6,918 nucleotides of DNA, from positions 1 through 6,918 of the forward strand of contig JALGWA010000064.1 in NCBI GenBank assembly GCA_025774425.1. Reading direction: 5' to 3'. The position numbers and the translations under genes were made by a program. The DNA is from a bacterium. Lineage in GTDB: Bacteria; Arandabacterota; Arandabacteria; Arandabacterales; JALGWA01. The number at the start of each line of letters is the position of its first letter. Position 1 is the stretch's first letter. Positions 1 to 5,928 of this stretch are shown here, piece by piece. Under the pieces are notes generated by a model. That model did not search any database, was not told where the DNA came from, and worked only from the letters and a program-made list of their open reading frames with translations.

Positions 1-1
1 C

Positions 2-376
2 GACGTGCTGGGCTTCTCGCCCCTGGCCCATCCCCTGGAGTTCTTCGACACGTCCGTGGCCGAGTCTCTCGCGCCGGACGATGGGGAACAGGATCGGGTG
101 GACGGGGCCGGCAGCGGCGGCGCGCGGCCACCCCGGGCGAGCCGCACGGGCGTCCTCGCCGCCAGGCGCTACCACAAGGGAAGGGGCGGAGCCATATATT
201 TCCTCACGCTCGACCATCCCAACGGTCTCGTCGAATGCGTCGCGCCGTTGCGGGTGGTCGACACGCGCCTCACCTCCGGCCGGGCCTACACCGCGCGGGG
301 GGTGCTCCAGAGGCGCTACGGCGTGGCCACGCTCAAGGTGGACTCGCTCGCCCAGCTTCCCGAAAGTGATTTCTGA
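2..376 (+). CDS. DNA polymerase III alpha subunit (DnaE-type), C-terminal end, 5' truncated
   Basis: The frame is open at the window's left edge and stops at TGA 374-376, so only about 124 C-terminal residues are visible. The fragment begins with the motif LGFSPLAHPLEFF (8-46), which matches the LGxxxxxHPL segment that in C-family polymerases lies between the helix-hairpin-helix region and the OB-fold. After a Gly/Arg/Asp-rich linker comes an OB-fold-like stretch (about 143-358): GVLAARRY, then YFLTLDHPNGLVECV, then GVLQRRYGVATLKV. This is the pattern of the DnaE nucleic-acid-binding OB domain. The protein ends right after the OB-fold (LPESDF), with none of the further C-terminal domain found in many replicative DnaE proteins. 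That fits a shorter DnaE or the error-prone DnaE2/ImuC type, whose C-termini I recall ending in a similar SRDF-like tail. Catalytic and PHP domains lie outside the window, so the subtype cannot be decided. Confidence 0.72.
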   Translation, partial: DVLGFSPLAHPLEFFDTSVAESLAPDDGEQDRVDGAGSGGARPPRASRTGVLAARRYHKGRGGAIYFLTLDHPNGLVECVAPLRVVDTRLTSGRAYTARGVLQRRYGVATLKVDSLAQLPESDF

Positions 377-389
377 GGTGATATTTCCC

Positions 390-418
390 TTGACCTGATT
401 CCTGCACTCTGCTAGTTT
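390..418 (+). promoter_or_regulatory. Predicted sigma-70-type promoter for tRNA-Gly and the downstream operon
   Basis: A -35 box TTGACC (390-395) is separated by exactly 17 nt from TAGTTT (413-418). The -10 box keeps the most important bases (T and A at its first two positions, T at the last). Transcription would start near 425, about 40 nt before the mature tRNA 5' end, which is a normal leader length for RNase P processing. It lies in the only gap between dnaE and the tRNA, an AT-richer stretch in otherwise GC-rich DNA. I see no clear terminator for dnaE in the same gap, so read-through from upstream is possible. Confidence 0.55.
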
Positions 419-465
419 TGCGTCAGTTAGCAATTCGGCTCATATCAGCCGTTTACAGCCGTGGT

Positions 466-540
466 GCGGGCATAACTCAGTGGTAGAGTATCAGCTTCCC
501 AAGCTGAGGGTCGCGGGTTCGAATCCCGTTGCCCGCTCCA
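466..540 (+). tRNA. tRNA-Gly (anticodon CCC)
   Basis: A complete cloverleaf can be folded. Acceptor 466-472 (GCGGGCA) pairs with 530-536 (TGCCCGC) over seven perfect pairs. The discriminator is T537 and CCA is encoded at 538-540. The anticodon stem 491-495/503-507 (TCAGC/GCTGA) closes loop TTCCCAA with anticodon CCC at 498-500, which reads GGG glycine codons. The T-stem 513-517/525-529 closes TTCGAAT. The D-arm region contains the expected AACTCAGTGGTAGAG. The gene is followed after only 25 nt by a protein start codon, with no terminator between, so it probably heads a mixed tRNA/mRNA transcript. Confidence 0.97.
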
Positions 541-552
541 CTTCTTTCTGCC

Positions 553-559
553 AAGGAGG
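553..559 (+). promoter_or_regulatory. Strong Shine-Dalgarno site that sets a TTG start
   Basis: AAGGAGG lies 6 nt upstream of TTG 566-568. It begins 13 nt after the tRNA-Gly CCA end. Nothing else in the frame upstream of the PDZ domain has a comparable ribosome-binding site, so this decides the TTG as the start of the DUF512 protein. Confidence 0.8.
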
Positions 560-565
560 CCCAGG

Positions 566-1912
566 TTGACCGCACTTCCCGATCCGAAAGGAACACCAGC
601 CGAAGCGACCAAGAAGCGCAGCAAGCCGGCCGGCGTCGTAGTCCAGGCCGTGCACGAGGGCTCGCCCGCAGGGGAAGGCGGCCTCAAGAAGGGCGACAGG
701 ATACTCGAGATCAACGGCATGCCCATCGACGACTTCCTGGACCTCTACGTCGCCTCCTTCGACCGCGAGTACGTCATGACCTACGAGCGCGGCGGCAAAC
801 CCATGAGGGCCGAGTTCGAGCGGGACGCCGGAGAACCGCTCGGCATCGAGGTCGACATGGAGGGCATACGGGAGTGCCGCAACAAGTGCATTTTCTGCTT
901 CTTCGACCAGATGCCCCCGGGCCTCAGGAAGGAGCTCTACTTCAAGGACGAGGACTACAGGCTCTCCTTCCTCCACGGCAACTATGTGACCCTGGCCGAC
1001 CTCAGCCCCGAGGACGAGGAGCGCATCGTCTCCGACATGCTCTCACCGCTCTATGTCTCCGTGCATGCGACGCAGCCGGAGGTGAGGGAGAGGCTCCTGG
1101 GAAGGAAGCCGCCGGAGGACGTGATGGCGGTCATGAGGCGCCTCGGCGAGAAGGGCATACAGTTTCACACGCAGATAGTCGTCGTCCCCGGATACAACTC
1201 CGGCGCCGTGCTCAAGGACACCATCGAGGACCTGGTCGAAGCGGGGGAGATGATTCTGTCGGTCGGCGTCGTCCCCGTCGGCCTCACGGCTCACAGGGAG
1301 GGACTTACCCCGCTCGAGCCGGTTGACGCCGACACGGCCGCGGAGGTCGTCCGCACCGTCCGCGGCTTCAATCACCGCATGCGGCAGCGCACGGGCAAGG
1401 GCGTCGTCTACGCGGCCGACGAGCTCTTCATCAAGGCGGGCATGGCCATTCCCGGGGCGCCCTACTACGATGACTACCCCCAGGTGGAAAACGGCATCGG
1501 CATGCTTCGCATACTCTTAGACAGCGCGGCAGAGGCCATCGTCCCGGAGTCGCTGAGAGACAAATGGATCACCTTCGTCACGGGGACGCTGGCCAAGCCG
1601 TATCTCGTGGAGGTCGCGGGCATGCTCCGGGCCGAGGGCCTGGTCGCCAACGTGCTCGCGCCCCGCAACTCGCTTTTCGGCGACATGGTCAGCGTAGGCG
1701 GGCTGCTGCCGGGCAAGGACGTCGTCGCGCTCAGGCCCCGCCTCAAGGGCTTTGACGCGGTGGTGCTGCCGCCCGACATGCTGAACGCCGACGACCTCAC
1801 GCTCGACGGCATGACGATCGGGGATCTCGAGGCCGGGCTGGGCCTGCCCGTGGTCCCCGGCAGCATCGACATGCGGGACACCCTGGACGACCTCGAGGAG
1901 AAGCTCGCGTAG
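566..1912 (+). CDS. PDZ / radical SAM / DUF512 domain protein (function unknown)
   Basis: This 448-residue protein starts at TTG behind an excellent Shine-Dalgarno. An N-terminal PDZ-like domain (about 20-98) contains GVVVQAVHEGSPAGEGGLKK followed by GDRILEING. Next comes the cluster motif IRECRNKCIFCFFDQ, with Cys104, Cys108 and Cys111 in the CxxxCxxC spacing of a radical SAM [4Fe-4S] site. Then come LYFKDEDYRLSFLHGNY (124-140) and a C-terminal DUF512 region (about 220-430) with GLTPLEPVDA, AADELFIKAG and PQVENGIGMLR. The order PDZ, radical SAM, DUF512 and the total length match a family seen in cyanobacteria and Clostridia. Its substrate is, as far as I know, unestablished. It overlaps the der start by one base (TAGTG). 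The context of ribosome-assembly GTPase and phospholipid genes hints at a basic cellular role, but that is inference. Family assignment is firm and function is open. Confidence 0.93.
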   Translation: MTALPDPKGTPAEATKKRSKPAGVVVQAVHEGSPAGEGGLKKGDRILEINGMPIDDFLDLYVASFDREYVMTYERGGKPMRAEFERDAGEPLGIEVDMEGIRECRNKCIFCFFDQMPPGLRKELYFKDEDYRLSFLHGNYVTLADLSPEDEERIVSDMLSPLYVSVHATQPEVRERLLGRKPPEDVMAVMRRLGEKGIQFHTQIVVVPGYNSGAVLKDTIEDLVEAGEMILSVGVVPVGLTAHREGLTPLEPVDADTAAEVVRTVRGFNHRMRQRTGKGVVYAADELFIKAGMAIPGAPYYDDYPQVENGIGMLRILLDSAAEAIVPESLRDKWITFVTGTLAKPYLVEVAGMLRAEGLVANVLAPRNSLFGDMVSVGGLLPGKDVVALRPRLKGFDAVVLPPDMLNADDLTLDGMTIGDLEAGLGLPVVPGSIDMRDTLDDLEEKLA

Positions 1913-3300
1913 TGATCGGCCGAGCGACAGACCTGGCGCTTGAGATGGAAGAGAGAGAGAGCGAAAGCGGCAAGCGGGAGGAGAACGTAGGCGCGGGCGG
2001 GGAGCTCCCCGTCGTCGCCATCGTCGGCCGTCCCAATGTCGGCAAGTCGACGCTCTTCAACCGCATCGTGGGCGGCCGCGTCGCCATCGTCGACGACGAG
2101 CCCGGGGTGACGCGCGACCGCAACTACCGCGAGACCCACTGGGCGGGAAAGCACTTCCTGATCGTCGATACCGGCGGCCTCCTTCCGACCTCGAGGGACA
2201 AGATGGAGTCCCTCGTCCGGAGCGCCGTCACGGCCGCGGTGGACGAGGCCGCGGTCGTCGTCATGCTCGTCGACGCCAAGACGGGCCTCACCCCGATGGA
2301 CGCCGAGATCGCGCAGCTCGTGAGGGAGAGCAACAGGGACTTCGTGCTCGCCGTCAACAAGACCGACGGGAAGGAGGCGGGCGCGACCGTCGCGGAGTTC
2401 TACGAGCTCGGCCTGGGCGAGTTCATCGAGATCTCCGCCGAGCAGGGCACGAATGTCGGCGACCTTCTCGATGCGGTCGCGGCGAGGCTCCCGGAAGTCT
2501 CGCGGGAAGTACGCGCGGCGGCGGCCATCGCCGTCGTCGGAAAGCCCAATGTCGGCAAGTCCTCGCTCGTCAACCGCCTGACCGGCGGCGAGACCGTCAT
2601 CGTCGATTCCGAACCGGGCACCACGCGCGACTCGATCGACACCTTCGTCGAGACACGCTTCGGCGCCGTGAAGCTGGTGGACACGGCCGGCCTCAGGCGG
2701 AAGTCGCGCACGGCCTCGGACCTCGAGAAGTACGCCAACATACGCTCGATCGCGGCCATCGACAGATGCGATGTCGCGCTGCTCATGCTGGACCCCACCC
2801 AGGGCATCGCCAAGCAGGACCTCGCCATCGCCCAGTACATCGAGAAGGCGGGCAAGGGCATGGTGCTCGCGTGGAACAAGTGGGACCTCATGACGGAGAG
2901 GAGCGAGGTCGAGTACACCGTCGCCGTCAGGGAGAAACTCAGGCGCGGCGCGCATATACCCATAGTCTTCATCTCGTGCCGGACGGGGACCGGCCTCGAC
3001 GACCTCGTCGAGACCTGCTTCCATGTCAGGCGGAACCTCGACGTGCGCATCCCGACGGGCGTCCTCAACGCCGAGATCGAGGCCGCCCTCGAGAGGAGAC
3101 CGCCCTCGGGCAAGGGCAAGCGTCATCCCAAGGTCTATTACGCGGCCCAGGTTAGGGGCCGGCCTCCGCGTTTCACGCTTTTCGTAAACGACCCCGGCAT
3201 GTTCGGCGAGGCCTACCGCAGGTACCTGCAGAAGATCATACGGCGCATATACCCATTCGAAGGCGTGCCCGTGCGCGTCAGCATAAGGAAGAGCAGATGA
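1912..3300 (+). CDS. der: Ribosome assembly GTPase Der (EngA), tandem G-domains
   Basis: Der is an essential GTPase for late 50S subunit assembly, with two consecutive G-domains and a KH-like C-terminus. All are visible in the 462 residues. Domain 1 has GRPNVGKS 39-46, GVTRD 65-69, DTGG 86-89, NKTD 149-152 and SAE 175-177. Domain 2 has GKPNVGKS 210-217, GTTRD 236-240, DTAG 257-260 and NKWD 322-325. The KH-like region spans about 363-462. The second G5 motif reads SC (355-356) where SA is usual, a mild oddity. The GTG start shares its G with the upstream TAG stop, and a GAGGAG lies 11 nt upstream. This start gives an extra charged, Glu/Arg-rich leader of about 32 residues before the usual beginning (PVVAIVGRPN). 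An in-frame ATG at 1945 shortens it, but no start codon sits right at the G-domain. The gene is translationally linked to DUF512 and to plsY (ATGA overlap). Confidence 0.96.
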   Translation: MIGRATDLALEMEERESESGKREENVGAGGELPVVAIVGRPNVGKSTLFNRIVGGRVAIVDDEPGVTRDRNYRETHWAGKHFLIVDTGGLLPTSRDKMESLVRSAVTAAVDEAAVVVMLVDAKTGLTPMDAEIAQLVRESNRDFVLAVNKTDGKEAGATVAEFYELGLGEFIEISAEQGTNVGDLLDAVAARLPEVSREVRAAAAIAVVGKPNVGKSSLVNRLTGGETVIVDSEPGTTRDSIDTFVETRFGAVKLVDTAGLRRKSRTASDLEKYANIRSIAAIDRCDVALLMLDPTQGIAKQDLAIAQYIEKAGKGMVLAWNKWDLMTERSEVEYTVAVREKLRRGAHIPIVFISCRTGTGLDDLVETCFHVRRNLDVRIPTGVLNAEIEAALERRPPSGKGKRHPKVYYAAQVRGRPPRFTLFVNDPGMFGEAYRRYLQKIIRRIYPFEGVPVRVSIRKSR

Positions 3301-3950
3301 CAGTCATGGCGCAGGCGACGGCGGCGGGAGTGACGCCGGGAACGGCTGCCGCCGTCGTGCTCTCATACCTCCTGGGCTCCGTGCCCATCGGCTATCTCTA
3401 CGCCCGGGCGCGCGGCGTCGACCTGAGGAAGATAGGAAGCGGCAACATCGGGGCCACCAATGTCTATCGCGCCTTCGGAAAGGCGCCGGCCATCGCGGTG
3501 TTCGCGCTCGATGTGGCCAAGGGGCTGACGGCCGTCGTCTTGATCGCCCGGCTCGCCGGCGGCTGGGAGCATGCCGCCATCCTCTGCGGTCTCGCGGCCA
3601 TCGCCGGCCACGTCGCCAGCGTGTTCATGCGGCTCAGGGGCGGCAAGGGCGTCGCGACGGCGGTGGGCGTCTTCCTCGGGCTCGCACCGGCCGCGACGGC
3701 CGTCTGCCTCGGCATATGGGCGGTGCTCTTCGCCGCCTTCAGGTACGTGTCCCTGGGCTCCATCGTGGGAGCCGCGGCGCTGCCCGTGCTGATGTGGCTC
3801 TTCGACAGGAACGGTTACCGCGGAAACCCCGTGTTCTATTTCGCTCTCATCGTGGCCCTCCTCGTCGTCGTGACGCACAGGGCCAACATAGGAAGGCTCG
3901 TGAGGGGAGAGGAACACAGGATCGGGCGGCGCAGAGGAGAGGCGCGATGA
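3297..3950 (+). CDS. plsY: Glycerol-3-phosphate acyltransferase PlsY (acyl-phosphate dependent)
   Basis: PlsY is an inner-membrane enzyme that moves an acyl group from acyl-phosphate to glycerol-3-phosphate, giving lysophosphatidic acid, the first committed phospholipid step. The 217-residue length is typical. Family motifs are present: SYLLGSVPIGYL (23-34), IGSGNIGATN (46-55), GHVASVF with RGGKGVAT (104-121), RYVSLGSIVGA (149-159) and the C-terminal THRANIGRLVRGEEHRIG (193-210). Hydrophobic segments lie at roughly 15-36, 64-86, 92-112, 119-146, 152-169 and 177-194. The tail is rich in Arg. The ATG at 3297 overlaps the der stop (ATGA), with AAGGA 7 nt upstream; a second ATG at 3306 is a weaker option. 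The next gene, gpsA, makes its substrate, so the pairing is functionally coherent. Confidence 0.96.
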   Translation: MTVMAQATAAGVTPGTAAAVVLSYLLGSVPIGYLYARARGVDLRKIGSGNIGATNVYRAFGKAPAIAVFALDVAKGLTAVVLIARLAGGWEHAAILCGLAAIAGHVASVFMRLRGGKGVATAVGVFLGLAPAATAVCLGIWAVLFAAFRYVSLGSIVGAAALPVLMWLFDRNGYRGNPVFYFALIVALLVVVTHRANIGRLVRGEEHRIGRRRGEAR

Positions 3951-4990
3951 CGGCCGGCGGCGAAGTCACGCGCGGCGCTTCGGGGCCGGCCCGGATAGCC
4001 GTGCTCGGCGGCGGGAGCTGGGGCACCGCGCTCGCCGTGCTGCTCCACGGCCGCGGCCACAGGGTCGCCGTGTGGGAGTTCTTCGAGGAGCGCGCCCGCG
4101 CCATGAGGGAGGCCCGTGAGAACAGGGCCATGCTGCCGGGAGTCAAGATTCCCGGGGAGATCGCCGTAACCTCGGACATGGCCGAGGCCCTCGCCGAAAG
4201 CGACATCGTGCTGCTCGTCGTTCCGTCCCACGTCCTGCGCGATACCGTCTCCCGGGCCGCGGGCCTCATGAAGGGCGGCGAGACGGTGGTCATCGCCACC
4301 AAGGGCGTCGAGGAGAAAACCCTGAAGCGCATGAGCGAGATAGTCGAGGAGGCGGGGGCCGTCCCGCGCGAGCGCATCGCCGTGCTCGCGGGCCCCAGCC
4401 ACGCCGAGGAGGTGGCGCGCGAGCTTCCCACGGCCGTAGTCTCGGCCTCGCATGACGAGCGCACGGCGCGCTACGTGCAGGAAGTGTTCTCGACGCCCAT
4501 GTTCCGCGTCTATACCAACACCGACGTCGTCGGCGTCGAGATAGGCGTCGCGGTGAAGAACGTCATCGCCATAGCCGCCGGCATAACCGACGGCCTGGGC
4601 TTCGGCGACAACACCAAGGGCGCGCTCTTGACGAGGGGCCTCGCCGAGATCACCCGGCTCGGGGTCAAGATGGGCGCCAGGCAGCAGACCTTCGCCGGCC
4701 TCGCCGGCATAGGCGACCTCATAACCACCTGCACCTCGCGGCACAGCAGGAACAGGTTCGTCGGCGAGGAACTGGGAAAGGGACGGAAGCTCAAGGACGT
4801 ACTCGACGGCATGGTGATGATCGCCGAGGGCGTGAGGACGACGAGAAGCGTCATCGGCCTCGCCGCCCGGTACGACGTCGAGATGCCCATATCCGAGGAA
4901 GTCGGCAAGATCCTCTTCGAGGACAAGTCACCCGGACAAGCGATCAAGGACCTCATGCTTAGAAGTCCCAAACCCGAGGTGTGGTGGTAG
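3947..4990 (+). CDS. gpsA: Glycerol-3-phosphate dehydrogenase [NAD(P)+]
   Basis: GpsA is a cytosolic enzyme that reduces dihydroxyacetone phosphate to sn-glycerol-3-phosphate, the acceptor for PlsY. The 347 residues contain the Rossmann motif AVLGGGSWGTALA (18-30), ATKG (117-120), AGPSHAEEVA (148-157), VAVKNVIAIAAG (201-212) with the presumed catalytic Lys204, NTKGALLTRG (222-231), and AGIGDLITTCTSRHSRNR (253-270) with conserved Asp257. AEGVRTTR lies at 293-300. The frame is open upstream into plsY, but the real start is ATG 3947. It sits in an ATGA overlap with the plsY stop, 7 nt after GAGGAG (3934-3939), and leaves a short 15-residue leader before the Rossmann fold. The stop TAG is at 4988-4990, 14 nt before the next gene. 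No key residue appears missing. Confidence 0.96.
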   Translation: MTAGGEVTRGASGPARIAVLGGGSWGTALAVLLHGRGHRVAVWEFFEERARAMREARENRAMLPGVKIPGEIAVTSDMAEALAESDIVLLVVPSHVLRDTVSRAAGLMKGGETVVIATKGVEEKTLKRMSEIVEEAGAVPRERIAVLAGPSHAEEVARELPTAVVSASHDERTARYVQEVFSTPMFRVYTNTDVVGVEIGVAVKNVIAIAAGITDGLGFGDNTKGALLTRGLAEITRLGVKMGARQQTFAGLAGIGDLITTCTSRHSRNRFVGEELGKGRKLKDVLDGMVMIAEGVRTTRSVIGLAARYDVEMPISEEVGKILFEDKSPGQAIKDLMLRSPKPEVWW

Positions 4991-4993
4991 AGC

Positions 4994-4998
4994 AGGAG
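4994..4998 (+). promoter_or_regulatory. Shine-Dalgarno that sets the MerR-like start
   Basis: AGGAG lies 6 nt before ATG 5005. A longer in-frame GTG start at 4981 would overlap the gpsA end and has no comparable site, so ATG 5005 is preferred. The codons between 4981 and 5005 add nothing recognisable to the protein. Confidence 0.65.
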
Positions 4999-5004
4999 CA
5001 GGTT

Positions 5005-5364
<360 letters not shown>

Positions 5365-5411
5365 GGGTCAGAGCTCGAAATGCACAATGCGCCGGTGGGC
5401 GACCGGGAACG

Positions 5412-5440
5412 AAAACGCTTGAAAGCGGCCATGGCGTTTT
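5412..5440 (+). terminator. Possible weak stem-loop terminator after the MerR-like gene
   Basis: AAAACGC (5412-5418) is perfectly complementary to GCGTTTT (5434-5440), leaving a 15-nt loop. The descending arm ends in four Ts, as in a bidirectional intrinsic terminator. The stem is short and AT-rich at its base and the loop is large, so the case is weak. The whole element lies within the predicted tRNA-Pro promoter (its loop begins with the -35 box), so the repeat could be coincidental. Confidence 0.25.
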
Positions 5441-5447
5441 GTAGCAT
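5419..5447 (+). promoter_or_regulatory. Predicted sigma-70-type promoter for tRNA-Pro
   Basis: TTGAAA (5419-5424) and TAGCAT (5442-5447) are separated by exactly 17 nt. Four of six -10 bases and four of six -35 bases match the consensus, including the key ones. The start would be near 5454, about 26 nt before the mature tRNA end, so tRNA-Pro can be transcribed independently of the upstream operon. Confidence 0.6.
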
Positions 5448-5479
5448 AGGAGCGAAAGACCCAAGCACGAATAGAAGGT

Positions 5480-5556
5480 CGGGGCGTGGCGCAGCCTGGT
5501 AGCGCACTGGCATGGGGGGCCAGTGGTCGCTGGTTCGAATCCAGTCGCCCCGACCA
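5480..5556 (+). tRNA. tRNA-Pro (anticodon GGG)
   Basis: A full cloverleaf is present. Acceptor 5480-5486 (CGGGGCG) pairs with 5546-5552 (CGCCCCG), including the C1-G72 pair characteristic of bacterial tRNA-Pro. The discriminator is A5553 and CCA is encoded at 5554-5556. The anticodon stem CTGGC/GCCAG (5507-5511/5519-5523) closes loop ATGGGGG with anticodon GGG at 5514-5516, which reads CCC and CCU. The T-arm 5529-5545 contains TTCGAAT. The D-arm has the GCGCAGCCTGGTAGCGC form. It follows the MerR-like gene, a neighbour pairing also known from Pseudomonas. Confidence 0.97.
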
Positions 5557-5610
5557 TCCTGATTTTCACCTCCCTCGAACAGGCCCGCGGCAGAGGTCGG
5601 GCGCTTTCGG

Positions 5611-5671
5611 CCGGCGGGCATATCAACCCGAGGAGGGACTTCGTGAGGATGCCCGCCGGATGTCCGGCGGG
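5611..5671. repeat. Three-part GC-rich inverted repeat with mutually exclusive pairings
   Basis: CCGGCGGGCAT (5611-5621) is the perfect 11-bp reverse complement of ATGCCCGCCGG (5649-5659). The second arm can instead pair with TCCGGCGGG (5663-5671), giving 9 bp with CCCGCCGGA (5652-5660) across a 2-nt gap. The first pairing leaves a 27-nt loop that contains AGGAGGG (5631-5637) and GTG (5643). No U-tract follows either hairpin. The repeats are read directly from the sequence. A regulatory meaning is inference. Confidence 0.65.
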
Positions 5672-5816
5672 GGCGCGGCGACTCGCACCCGGTGACACAC
5701 TCCGGCTGCCGCTTGCGCGGCACCCCGACTTGAAGCTCACGTGGTCCTCGGGCATCGGCACGAGGATCGGCGGTGACTTCGACAACTTCGCCGTAACCTA
5801 CCTTTATTACTGGTAG
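5643..5816 (+). pseudogene. Short frame with outer-membrane beta-barrel-like C-terminus (probable gene remnant)
   Basis: GTG 5643, five nt after AGGAGGG (5631-5637), opens a 57-residue frame ending at TAG 5814-5816. The first half is low-complexity and Pro/Ala/Arg-rich. The second half reads LKLTWSSGIGTRIGGDFDN and then FAVTYLYYW at the end. That looks like the last two strands of an outer-membrane beta-barrel: a strand, a tight GGDFDN turn and a final strand with hydrophobic residues at -3, -5, -7 and -9 and a terminal aromatic Trp, as in the C-terminal signal recognised by BamA. No barrel precedes it. Upstream the frame runs into tRNA-Pro, and I see no signal peptide. The best reading is the 3' remnant of a lost outer-membrane protein gene, with the ribosome site fortuitous. 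A genuine small protein cannot be excluded. Confidence 0.4.
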
Positions 5817-5836
5817 CCATACCCGGAAATCCGATG

Positions 5837-5865
5837 TTGCAGGCGCCGCCACGCAGGTGTATACT
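5837..5865 (+). promoter_or_regulatory. Predicted sigma-70-type promoter of the beta-helix gene
   Basis: TATACT (5860-5865) matches five of six -10 consensus bases and lies exactly 17 nt after TTGCAG (5837-5842), which keeps the TTG of the -35 box. Transcription would start near 5872, giving a leader of about 57 nt. A weak hairpin can form in the leader (AACC 5878-5881 with GGTT 5889-5892). The gene therefore appears to be its own transcription unit. Confidence 0.6.
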
Positions 5866-5928
5866 CGAATGTGTCATAACCTCTATAGGGTTGCGGGGAA
5901 TCATCACAAGCCGAGAAAGGAGACCGTC

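Larger units (their letters stand above)
5557..5928. other. Gene-poor interval between tRNA-Pro and the beta-helix gene
   Basis: These 372 nt have no full-length gene. From left to right they hold a short unremarkable spacer (5557-5610), a cluster of GC-rich inverted repeats (5611-5671), a short frame ending in an outer-membrane-protein-like hairpin (5643-5816), and a promoter with leader for the next gene (5837-5928). A smaller perfect hairpin, TGCCGC/GCGGCA with loop TTGC, sits at 5707-5722. I found no obvious U-tract terminator for tRNA-Pro. I did not find a second copy of the tRNA 3' end that would mark an integrated element within the window. Confidence 0.6.

Noticed and set aside
445..726. 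Minus-strand frame containing RDSNPRPSAWEADTLPLSYA
   Set aside because: This is the antisense translation of tRNA-Gly, a well-known source of spurious protein annotations. It also runs over the start of the DUF512 gene.
1474..3126. 550-codon minus-strand open frame opposite der
   Set aside because: Long antisense frames are expected opposite GC-rich genes with strong third-position bias. The plus strand encodes a complete Der with all motifs, and the antisense product is rich in Asp, Arg and Val with no recognisable domain.
3716..3946. Upstream in-frame extension of gpsA into plsY
   Set aside because: It would overlap plsY by more than 230 nt with Arg-rich shadow sequence. The ATG at 3947 has a proper Shine-Dalgarno and the same ATGA overlap seen at der-plsY.
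3836..4744. 302-codon minus-strand open frame opposite gpsA
   Set aside because: It is a shadow of gpsA for the same compositional reason, with no motif or start signal supporting it.
5523..5642. Extension of the OMP-like frame back into tRNA-Pro
   Set aside because: The residues from this stretch are translated tRNA and spacer and show no beta-barrel or signal-peptide character.
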